Below, one piece after another: positions 44,854-52,908 of a DNA stretch of 64,000 bases. The stretch comes from Iodobacter fluviatilis (GTDB lineage: Bacteria > Pseudomonadota > Gammaproteobacteria > Burkholderiales > Chitinibacteraceae). The stretch is from positions 3,472,001 to 3,536,000 of the forward strand of contig NZ_CP025781.1 in the NCBI RefSeq assembly GCF_004194535.1, written 5' to 3'. Under the pieces are notes generated by a model. That model did not search any database and had not been told where the DNA came from. It was given only the letters and a program-made list of their open reading frames with translations. Within the stretch, counting starts at the first letter, position 1. Each line of letters opens with the position of its first letter. A program made the position numbers and the translations under genes.

Positions 44854-45873
44854 ATTCGTTCTCGTAAAGTAATCGTTGAAAAGCAGCTAGTCGTCCTTTT
44901 TCAGAGCGAAGAAACGATGTGAAGTCACACTACGTCTCCTGCACAGACCTGACGGCACTGCACGATTACCCCACCAATATGCAACGCAAGCGTTGTGGAG
45001 TGTCCTTCTCAGGGACTGTCACTATGCTCATTACGAGATAAGTGCTGCATTTTGCTTGGCAAAACTGCGTTTTCCTCGGTGTTGCGGCGAGGTGTCCTTC
45101 TTAGGGACTGGTAGCGGTGGCAAAATGCCATCGCACTACTTCAAATCGGGTAACCCGAATTTGTATTTTATCCGTACCTGCTACGGATCGCCTTGCTTAC
45201 AGGCTGGCGCTGCTGAGCGATAGCTCAAGCAGAGCTGCACAAGATCTTAAATCATATGTGCGCAAGCATCATTGAATTCTCATCAACAATGTGTCCCTCT
45301 TCAGGACTGCCATATTGTTCCTATATCTCCCAAATATGGTGCGACTGCCCACAGGGCAAGATCACATTACTAGCTTTTTGCTAAATATAATCATGTTTAT
45401 CGTGCCCATCAAGGGGTGTGTGCAAGATGGACTTCTCGAGCCAAGCTAGACAACTCCAAAACTCACACAGAAATGTCCGCTTAGGCCGATGTGTCAGTGC
45501 CGAAGCAGAAAAAATGAAAGGCCGCTAACCATCAGGTAGCGGCCTTAATCATTTTAGTTTCGTGCCTGAGCTACTCGGCCTTAGCGGCCTCTCAAGGCCA
45601 CAAAATTGAAAGGGGAGTTATCTGTTGCATTGCACATACGATTACAAGCTACAACATGAATTGTCTTTCAACTTGTATCGAATCAGGTGTACGATGCGAT
45701 CCACTTATCTCATCAACCGTACTGTAAAAGGAGAACAAACCATGCAAAACACCACTACATTCTCCGCAGTCCGTGCCTAGGTTGATCGAGTCTTCTCTGC
45801 TCTAAATCCCTCGCATTGCCCAAGGCCTCGGCCTGCCACATCAAGCATTTTTAAAATCTGATATGGATTTATC
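44854..45873. other. 1-kb non-coding stretch with a recurring GTCC-TTCT-GGAC motif
   Basis: No gene I can support. A word close to GTGTCCTTCTYAGGGACTG occurs three times (about 44999-45017, 45091-45109 and, more diverged, 45289-45307). Each is itself a small GTCC/GGAC stem flanked by other short hairpins (for example CAACGC AA GCGTTG before the first, TGGCA AAA TGCCA after the second, CCATATT/AATATGG around the third). A start-like ATG at 45742 with AAAGGAG opens only 12 codons before a TAG. Confidence 0.45.
45518..45546 (+). terminator. hairpin upstream of the rtcB remnant
   Basis: AAGGCCGCTA and TAGCGGCCTT form a perfect 10-bp stem with a nine-base loop, followed by AATCATTTT. It could end a transcript from the repeat-rich stretch at 45000-45500. 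Confidence 0.5.
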
Positions 45874-46362
45874 ATGGGCAATTACGTTCAAACTTTGTCT
45901 GAGCGCGTCAACTTAATCGCGGCTACAGACATCTGGATCGAAGGCGATGCGATCCAACAACTTCAAAACACCGCCAAGTTACTCGGCATGGAATATGTCT
46001 CCGGCATGCCGGATTTGCATCCCGGTCGCGGCTATCCAGTTGGTGCGGCATTTTTTTCGGCAGAGCACATTTATCCTGCCTTAATTGGCGGTGATATTGG
46101 CTGCGGTATGGCGTTGTGGCAAACCGAACTGGATGCTAGAAAAGTCAGCATCAGCAAGATGGAAAAGAAAATCGGCAATATTGATGGCGCTTTGGGCGAA
46201 GAATGGCAGGCGCAAATTGCCAGCCATTTACCCGCCAATATTGGCTTTCAAAAAGCCATTGACACGATAGGCGGTGTTTCCCTATCTGAGAAAAAATCAG
46301 GCCAAAAATTGTCAATTCACCTAACTGAGCCGACTCTATCGCAACCAAGTGGACTAGATTGA
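45874..46362 (+). pseudogene. RtcB2-type RNA ligase, truncated N-terminal fragment
   Basis: The first 135 or so residues belong to the RtcB family branch that usually pairs with release factor PrfH. They contain the metal/GMP-site words GMPDLHPGRGYPVGAAFF and ALIGGDIGCGMALWQTELD. Homology stops at about 46272 after DTIGGV, where a full-length protein would continue to GGGNHF and on to about 370-400 residues with the catalytic histidine. The last 28 codons (SLSEKKSGQKLSIHLTEPTL) are unrelated. The C-terminal half and any prfH are absent, and an IS3-family element lies 190 bases on. The fragment cannot be an active ligase. Confidence 0.85.
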
Positions 46363-46530
46363 GCGCAATAGTTTTTTGCTTATTAGTAAACTATCTGTGC
46401 CAGTGTAAATACGTAGTGCCTAGAAACGCTATCAATTCAAACTTAGTTTGCAGGCAGATCATCGGTAATCCCCCCACAAAACCAGCTCATTTTTAAGTAG
46501 AATTTTCTCGTAGTCTTTGAGGAGCTCTAC

Positions 46531-46797
46531 ATGAAAGCAGCACGTTATTCTGACAGCCAGATTATGGCGATTTTAAAGCAAGCGGAAGCCGGTTCAACCG
46601 TCCCCGATCTGTGCCGCGAGCACGGCATGAGTTCTGCCTCTTTCTACAAATGGCGCGCTAAGTTTGGCGGCATGGACGTCTCGATGATGACGCGGATGAA
46701 AGAGCTGGAGGACGAAAATAAGCGCCTTAAAAAGATGTATATCGAAGCCCAGATGCAAGCGGATATCATCAAGGAGGCCATGTCAAAAAAGTGGTGA
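46531..46797 (+). CDS. IS3-family transposase OrfA
   Basis: An 88 aa protein with a helix-turn-helix ([20 protein letters not shown] then [20 protein letters not shown]) and a leucine-zipper-like tail ([19 protein letters not shown]). It ends with AAAAAAG at 46785-46791 in the phase A AAA AAG, a classic -1 slippery site that would fuse it to OrfB to make the active transposase. Confidence 0.9.
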   Translation: MKAARYSDSQIMAILKQAEAGSTVPDLCREHGMSSASFYKWRAKFGGMDVSMMTRMKELEDENKRLKKMYIEAQMQADIIKEAMSKKW

Positions 46798-47618
46798 AGC
46801 CATCTCAGCGTCGTGAGATGGCTCAATGGGCCGTTGAAACCAAGGCCGTTTCTATTCGTGCAGCTTGCGCCAGCTTTGCGATTAGCACGACTTGCTATCG
46901 CTATGTTCGTAAGCTGGATGCAGAAAATGCCCAAATCGCTGACTCATTGGTTCAACTCACGGAAACACATCGCAACTGGGGCTTTGGCCTTTGTTTTTTG
47001 CATCTGCGAAACGTAAAGAAAAAGCACTGGAATCATAAACAGGTCTACAGGATTTACTGCGATTTAGAGTTAAATCTGCGGATTAAGCCTAAAAAGCGCT
47101 TAGAACGCGAAACGCCAGCGCCATTAGCAGTGCCAGCGGCAAAAAATGAAACATGGTCGATGGATTTTATGCACGGTCAATTAGCCGATGGCCGCAGCAT
47201 TCGCTTATTTAATGTGATTGATGATTTTAATCGGGAAGGATTGGGCATTGAAGTCGATTTCTCTTTGCCAGCAGAGCGCGTCATACGCAGCCTGAATCAA
47301 ATTATTGAATGGCGCGGCAAGCCAAAACGAATCAGGTCCGATAATGGCCCTGAATATATTAGTCACCTATTAAAAAATTGGGCAGAGCAAAAATCGATTG
47401 AATTGGCCTATATTCAGCCCAGTAACCCGCAGCAAAATGCATATATCGAGCGTTATAATCGAACTGTGCGTTATGAATGGCTAACTTGCGATGATTTTGA
47501 AAGCCTTGCTGAAGTACAAGAAACTGCGACACAATGGCTTTGGACATACAATAACGAACGCTCGCATATGGGATTGGGCGGCATCACCCCGAAACAAAAA
47601 CTGGCATTACATACCTAG
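46791..47618 (+). CDS. IS3-family transposase OrfB
   Basis: A 275 aa integrase-core protein in the -1 frame relative to OrfA, overlapping it by seven bases. The DDE residues are visible: Asp in [12 protein letters not shown], Asp in [13 protein letters not shown], and Glu in [18 protein letters not shown]. It ends [18 protein letters not shown]. It is intact and appears capable of activity when fused to OrfA by frameshifting. Confidence 0.9.
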   Translation: MVKPSQRREMAQWAVETKAVSIRAACASFAISTTCYRYVRKLDAENAQIADSLVQLTETHRNWGFGLCFLHLRNVKKKHWNHKQVYRIYCDLELNLRIKPKKRLERETPAPLAVPAAKNETWSMDFMHGQLADGRSIRLFNVIDDFNREGLGIEVDFSLPAERVIRSLNQIIEWRGKPKRIRSDNGPEYISHLLKNWAEQKSIELAYIQPSNPQQNAYIERYNRTVRYEWLTCDDFESLAEVQETATQWLWTYNNERSHMGLGGITPKQKLALHT

Positions 47619-47652
47619 CCTCTACTTCTAAGTGAGCTTAAAAATGGGGGGA

Positions 47653-48000
47653 TTACCCTATGCGGAGTCATTGTTTCGCACGTTGAAATACTGGCCCGCC
47701 TGGCCGCACAAAGGCATTGCCAGTCTGGATGAAGCAAGGCAATGGGTGAGGCGGTTTGTGGATTGGTACAGCCATACGCACCGACACAGCGGCATTCAAT
47801 TCGTCACGCCATCACAACGGCATCATGGGCAGGACAAAGCGCTGTTAGAAAAACGCCATGCCGTCTACCAAGCCGCCCGCCAAGCGCACCCGGAACGGTG
47901 GCGTAACACGACTCGGAACTGGAGCTGGCAAAACGAAGTGCAACTCAATCCGGATCGGGTCATTGAGCCTAAAACAAGCGAGGAATTACAGGTAGTTTAA
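47653..48000 (+). pseudogene. second IS3-family transposase, C-terminal remnant
   Basis: From the IS boundary the frame reads PYAESLFRTLKYWPAWPHKG and ASLDEARQWVRRFVDWYSHT, then HRHSGIQFVTPSQRHHGQDK, ending in a natural stop at 48000. This is the end of a different IS3-type transposase (with the glutamate region ESLFRTLK). The first two thirds are gone, replaced by the intact IS3 element, so one element landed in or recombined with another. Confidence 0.85.
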
Positions 48001-48213
48001 ATCGTAAAAACATCTCAACTACTTTGACAATTACCGTCCTCAATTTCACGGTAACTGAGTTTGTAGGCCAGATAATAGCGAAGGGGCTGCATGATGATAT
48101 CCGATAGATAATGTCGCCCAGAGAAGTTAAATGTCATGCAGTGGATACTCCAAATCAATATTCGAATATCATCAACACTTTAGTTTACTTCGTCAACTTT
48201 GCGACAGAACCGA

Positions 48214-49473
48214 TTATAACGCTAGTACCTCTTTGAGCTTTTGCTGGATAAATTGCTGTATAGACAGTATCAGCACCGCAATTCCACAAGCGATAAAAAT
48301 GTTCTCAATAGTAAAGTGATAAAAATCGACCAACCCTCCTGAAATAACCATACCTAAAGGTAAGGATAGGCGAGTAATAACGCGGTAAATACTCATTACT
48401 CGACCACGTTTATCATCTGGGGTGTTGGTTAATATGGCTGTTTCTATCATGGTATTGATTAGTCCAAAACAGCTGCCACAAGCAATGAATAATATTAAGG
48501 ATAAATAAATATTTTTACTTACTCCGAGCGAAATAAGTAAGAAACCAAAAAATAGATAACTGTTACGGCCCAAAGCAGACCAGTCTTGTACTCTGGACTT
48601 AAAAAAAGGCAAAGATAGGTAGCCGATTAACCCTCCGCCACCAAAAGCTGCGATTAAATATCCATACCAATAGTCTGGAACGGATAAGATTTGTTCAACA
48701 TAAAAAGGCAGTAGGATAACAAAAGGACCAATAAGAAAGTTGATCCCGCCAATGAGTAACAATAAAGATTTCAGAGATTTTTTTTCGCTGATATACATCA
48801 ACCCTTGCTTCATGCCTGCGATGATTTTTTTTGAATCTGATAAAGTGTGTGTTGCTTTTACGGGCTTAGCTTCCTGCTGAGGAAGTTTTATTCGCGATTC
48901 ACTCAAGGCGGAAAGATAAAATGACAGGCTATTAGCTATTAAGATAGAGATAATCCCAAATTGACTATAGAGTAATAATCCTATGCCCTGACCAATTAAT
49001 ACTGCGCCTTGAATAGTGGCATTTTTGATGGAATTGGCAAGAGGAAGCTGCTCTTTTGCAACCACATTGCTCAGTAATGCAGAGTAAGCAGGATCATATA
49101 AACCTAAAACAGCACCTAACACTAGTTGCATCAAGAGTACTAATGTAATAAGCAAATAGAGCTGATCAGGAAAGAAATAGAAAGCTAGTGGCAATAAAAT
49201 AGATGCTGTCCCGGCGAGTAAATCACTGGATATTATGATGGTCTTACGGCAATAAATATCGGCAAGGGCTCCTCCTAGCGGAGAAAAAATGGCGATAAAA
49301 AGAGAAAATAACATCGCTGATAGTCCCATAACTGAAGCCAAGCCTACCTGCTCTTTTAACCAAAAAATGAGTACTATTGATGTAATTTGGCTACCAAACT
49401 GACTGATGAACTGGCCCAACCACATATATTTAAAATTACGGCGAGCGTCCTTATCCGATAATGATGTGTTCAA
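48214..49473 (-). CDS. MFS exporter of the peptide cluster (EntS-like)
   Basis: A 419 aa MFS_3-type transporter with twelve helices: FKYMWLGQFISQFGSQITSI at the start, and loop motifs GGALADIYCRKTIIISSDLL and NTPDDKRGRVMSIYRVITRL. Similar proteins export siderophores and nonribosomal peptides. It is the last gene on the minus strand of the cluster, 72 bases after the terminal peptide synthetase gene, so export of the peptide product is likely. It is followed by transposon remnants that mark the edge of the cluster. Confidence 0.87.
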   Translation of the reverse strand: MNTSLSDKDARRNFKYMWLGQFISQFGSQITSIVLIFWLKEQVGLASVMGLSAMLFSLFIAIFSPLGGALADIYCRKTIIISSDLLAGTASILLPLAFYFFPDQLYLLITLVLLMQLVLGAVLGLYDPAYSALLSNVVAKEQLPLANSIKNATIQGAVLIGQGIGLLLYSQFGIISILIANSLSFYLSALSESRIKLPQQEAKPVKATHTLSDSKKIIAGMKQGLMYISEKKSLKSLLLLIGGINFLIGPFVILLPFYVEQILSVPDYWYGYLIAAFGGGGLIGYLSLPFFKSRVQDWSALGRNSYLFFGFLLISLGVSKNIYLSLILFIACGSCFGLINTMIETAILTNTPDDKRGRVMSIYRVITRLSLPLGMVISGGLVDFYHFTIENIFIACGIAVLILSIQQFIQQKLKEVLAL

Positions 49474-49545
49474 TTGCGTGCTCCAACCCGACCATAGGTC
49501 GGGTTTTTGAAATTAAGAATAGGAGTGCTTAACGTGATGAGCTGA

Positions 49546-52500
49546 CTAAATCAGCTCGAAAATAGCTTCAAATATCGATCCGCCAAATACCATAGCTGGG
49601 TGTTTGGTTTCACCATTAAGTAAAACAACCAGCTGAACATCATCATGAGCTAATATGGCAGCTTCGTGTCCAAGCATATCTCCTACGTGCCCTAGATGCC
49701 CCTCAATGTTGAAAATTCCCAAACCAGCCTGGATATGTTGATCCAAACTCACGTGCGCGGGTAAGTCTATAAAATCCAAGCGCTGCTTTTGCATCTCTTG
49801 ACTCAAGAGTCGCCCATCGTTGATGGCTGCCTGCCAGGTGAGCAGATCTTCAACAGTAGAAATTAATCCTCCGGCCGCCCAAGTGAAGCTGGTGTCTTTA
49901 TTGGGTAAAGGATTTAGCTGCTTGTCATGCCCTGATGCTAGGCTTTTCTGACATGCATTATTATCTGCAAAATGAGTGTTTTGTAAACCAAGTGGCGCAG
50001 TGATACGGTTAAAAAGCAGCTGTTCAAATTTTTCTCCGGTGACTTTTTCGATAATAAGCCCGAGTAAAATATAACCGCTGCTGGAATATCGCCATTGTGA
50101 ATGAGTTTCAAGAAGAGGTGGGGTCACTGAAGTATTAAAATAGCGGAGCAGTTCTTCAGGTTCCCATATTTTTTCAGGTTGATTTAGACAAATGTCTTTA
50201 AACTCACCATTATTAATATAATCCTCTAGCCCAGAGGTGTGGTTAAGTAATTGTCTGACAGTGATCTTTTTATCTATGCCTGAGTTGTTGATCAAGCTAG
50301 GACTTAAGATATCTCCGACTGCTTGGGTTAGTGAGATCTTCCCCTCATCAACAAACTGTAGGATAAGAGTAGCGACAAAAGTTTTTGATAAGCTACCGAT
50401 CCTGAATTGATGATTTTTAGTTAACTTAGCTTGTGTTTGGGTATTGGAGATACCCCGGCAGCAGATGACAGTTTCTCCGTTAGGAAAGCGCGCACCGAGT
50501 ACTAATCCAGGTATTTCATATTGTGTAAGAATTTTGTCTATGCCAGTTTGTAGTTTTTGTTCAAACGCCTGGTCTACTTTAGGCATGTTTTTATCGTATT
50601 TTAGGTGAATATAATCTATCAACTCCTTGTTGATATGAGCAAGCCACTGCTGAGCTAGATCCGTCGCTAGGCGATTGTTGTTATAATGGAGTTCGATATG
50701 AAGTTGACCTCCTCTAATTGAACCAGAAATGTCCATAACATGTTGCAATGGCGGACGTAGAGCGGGTAAATCAAATTTAGCAACATCGACGATTCGGCTC
50801 CGCTGACTTTGTCGGTCAAAGGTACCGTAATAATTGAAACTGGCTTGTGGCATTATGTTGCTATACGTTTCAGTTATGCTCTTATTACTGGGTAGATAGT
50901 TGAGTACACCATAGCCTAAGCCTTTATTAGGGGCTTGTTGTAATATATTTTTTGTTTTGGCTATATCTAGTAATAAGGGGCAGGGCTTATTTTGCGCCAA
51001 CACCAAAGGATAAATGCTGGTAAACCAACCCACTGTCCGACTGACATCTAGAGTGTCAAAACATTCCTCTCGGCCATGGTTTTCAATGAAAACGGAATAC
51101 TGGTTTGCACCAAATATATTAGCCATGGCCCTAGCGTGTAGGGTTAACAGTAGTTCGTGTACAGCTATGCCTTGGTGGATATTTTGTCTCAATAGTGCCT
51201 TGGTTTGTGATTGGCTCAGTACAAGGCTTATGTTGTCTGTATCAGTCTGCTCTTTGCTTGGTGCAAAGCGAAAGGCAGAGTTCAGGGCTTGATCTGTCTG
51301 GCACCATAATTCTCGTTCTTGCTGCAATGTTTCACTCTTGCTAAATTTATGAAGTTGTTGTGACCATTGCTGCAATGAACTGGTTTTACTGCCTAGGTCT
51401 ACTTTTTTTCCGGCGAGTAGCTGTTGATAGGATTTTTCAATATCATCGAGTAAAATCCACCATGAAACAGTATCGACGATCAAGTGATGAGCAAGAAGAA
51501 ATACATGGTCATCGCTAGTTTCTGCTTTGAAAATAATGCCTTGCAACAGTGGGGATTTATTGAGCCAGCTTTGGTTGGCTAGTGCGTTCATATGAATAGC
51601 CATTAATGTATGGTCAATTTTTTCCAGATGAATGCAATGAAAATCAATAGATATGTTTGGGGTTAATACCTCTTGCCGCCATTGCTTTGAGTCTATGTCA
51701 TAAACAAATGATGAGCGTAAACTATCATGTTGCTTCATGACCTCTTGCATTGCTTGTTGCAGGGTTGCTTGGTGAATCTTATCAGTAAAGGATAAGAGTG
51801 CGTGTTGGAAAAATTTGTTCTTATCCCCTTGATAATGATTAAAAAACCACTGTTGTATAGGGGTTAGTGGTACTTGCCCTTGAACTTGGATATTGTCTTC
51901 TTGCAATGCATAAGTGACGTGTTGACTTAGCTGCTCTATGGTTGGATATTGCAAGATATGGTTAGCTTTTATCTTTAACCCCAATTTCTTTAATTCAGCA
52001 ACGGTTTGAATCGCTTTTATCGAATCGCCGCCAAGTTCAATGAAGCTTTGTGTTTGATTAATGTGGTTTATATTAAGGATTCTTTTCCAGATACTCGCTA
52101 TGCTAGCTTCAATGTCCTTGCTATTTGGTAGACTAATTATGCCTCCTTTTTGTTGTTCTGACATTTTACGTAAGGCGCTGCTGTCCACTTTATTATTGGG
52201 AGTCATGGGAAACGTGCGTAAGGCCGTAAAAGTGGAAGGAATCATGTACTTGGGGAGTGTGCTTGATAGTGCTTGGCGGATAATACTTTCATCATCAGCA
52301 ACCCCAATATAATAAGCACTCAGGTATTGTTGGCTGGCCTTACCATTGACCAAAACTCGGGCATCTGCGATCTGCTCAAGCTGTAGTAATTGATGTTCAA
52401 TTTCCATGGGTTCTATTCGGTAACCGCGAATTTTAACTTGGTCATCCTTCCTTCCGAGAAATTCAATATTACCGTCGGCGAGCCTACGGGCAAGATCGCC

Positions 52501-52908
52501 GGTTTTATACATAGGTAATTCAGGCATATGTGGGTTTGGGGTAAAATATTGCTTGGTTAATCCCGTCTGATTGAGATAACCATGAGAGACACCTAACCCT
52601 GAAATGTACAATTCACCGGAAATACCCGCAGGTAATTGCTGCAGGTGAGGATCCAATACATCTAAGCGGAGGTTACTGATTGCTTTACCAATAGGGATCG
52701 GTTTGTTATTTTGCTTTAAGTCTGCCCAAGCAGAGGCTGACACTTCAAAAACACTGGCACAGACGGTGGTTTCAGTCGGGCCATAAGCATTAATATACCT
52801 GACCTTATCCAACCATTTTTCTACCAGAGTGTGATCAGTCGTCGATCCGGCAGTCAATAATGTTTTCAGACTATTCAGGTGCTCAGGGGTCAGTTGTCGG
52901 ACATAAGT
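49546..52908 (-). CDS. NRPS terminal part: A(C-term)-PCP-E-serine beta-lactamase/PBP-like domain
   Basis: Continues the A domain broken in a six-C run (minus strand) at 52909-52914: TYVRQLTPEHL, AGSTTDHTLVEKW, INAYGPTETTVC, YKTGDLARRL, KIRGYRIEP, NKVDSSAL. Residues given from the TTG at 52857. A carrier domain follows (FIELGGDSIKAIQ, about residue 273), then a full epimerisation domain (about 325-765: LLAHHLIVDTVSWWILLDDI, GLGYGVLNYLP, RTVGWFTSIYPL, ASFNYYGTFD). Last comes a 330-residue serine hydrolase of the beta-lactamase/PBP superfamily: SxxK in FRIGSLSKTF (about 822-825), tyrosine in QWRYSSSGYILLG, GHVGDMLGHE near the end. No alpha/beta-hydrolase thioesterase or reductase is present. The last domain therefore probably releases the peptide. 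Confidence 0.88.
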   Translation of the reverse strand, partial: TYVRQLTPEHLNSLKTLLTAGSTTDHTLVEKWLDKVRYINAYGPTETTVCASVFEVSASAWADLKQNNKPIPIGKAISNLRLDVLDPHLQQLPAGISGELYISGLGVSHGYLNQTGLTKQYFTPNPHMPELPMYKTGDLARRLADGNIEFLGRKDDQVKIRGYRIEPMEIEHQLLQLEQIADARVLVNGKASQQYLSAYYIGVADDESIIRQALSSTLPKYMIPSTFTALRTFPMTPNNKVDSSALRKMSEQQKGGIISLPNSKDIEASIASIWKRILNINHINQTQSFIELGGDSIKAIQTVAELKKLGLKIKANHILQYPTIEQLSQHVTYALQEDNIQVQGQVPLTPIQQWFFNHYQGDKNKFFQHALLSFTDKIHQATLQQAMQEVMKQHDSLRSSFVYDIDSKQWRQEVLTPNISIDFHCIHLEKIDHTLMAIHMNALANQSWLNKSPLLQGIIFKAETSDDHVFLLAHHLIVDTVSWWILLDDIEKSYQQLLAGKKVDLGSKTSSLQQWSQQLHKFSKSETLQQERELWCQTDQALNSAFRFAPSKEQTDTDNISLVLSQSQTKALLRQNIHQGIAVHELLLTLHARAMANIFGANQYSVFIENHGREECFDTLDVSRTVGWFTSIYPLVLAQNKPCPLLLDIAKTKNILQQAPNKGLGYGVLNYLPSNKSITETYSNIMPQASFNYYGTFDRQSQRSRIVDVAKFDLPALRPPLQHVMDISGSIRGGQLHIELHYNNNRLATDLAQQWLAHINKELIDYIHLKYDKNMPKVDQAFEQKLQTGIDKILTQYEIPGLVLGARFPNGETVICCRGISNTQTQAKLTKNHQFRIGSLSKTFVATLILQFVDEGKISLTQAVGDILSPSLINNSGIDKKITVRQLLNHTSGLEDYINNGEFKDICLNQPEKIWEPEELLRYFNTSVTPPLLETHSQWRYSSSGYILLGLIIEKVTGEKFEQLLFNRITAPLGLQNTHFADNNACQKSLASGHDKQLNPLPNKDTSFTWAAGGLISTVEDLLTWQAAINDGRLLSQEMQKQRLDFIDLPAHVSLDQHIQAGLGIFNIEGHLGHVGDMLGHEAAILAHDDVQLVVLLNGETKHPAMVFGGSIFEAIFELI

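Larger units (their letters stand above)
46464..47657 (+). mobile_element. IS3-family insertion sequence
   Basis: A 1.19-kb element with imperfect terminal inverted repeats starting GGTAATCCCCCCA at both ends (46464 inward, 47657 inward). It contains overlapping orfA and orfB. The flanks (CATC on the left, CTAT on the right) show no target-site duplication, and the right flank is the interior of another transposase. The element has therefore probably recombined or lost one original neighbour. Confidence 0.8.

Noticed and set aside
44993-45223. Plus-strand open frame of 76 codons in the repeat stretch
   Set aside because: It consists of the GTCC-TTCT-GGAC repeats and hairpins; codon pattern is not protein-like.
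44985-45320. Recurring GTGTCC motif considered as a CRISPR array
   Set aside because: Only three copies, unequal spacing (about 92 and 198 bases), diverging third copy and no cas genes nearby.
49546-50620. C-terminal domain as an antibiotic-resistance beta-lactamase
   Set aside because: It is part of the synthetase polypeptide, has no signal peptide and sits at the usual position of a release domain.
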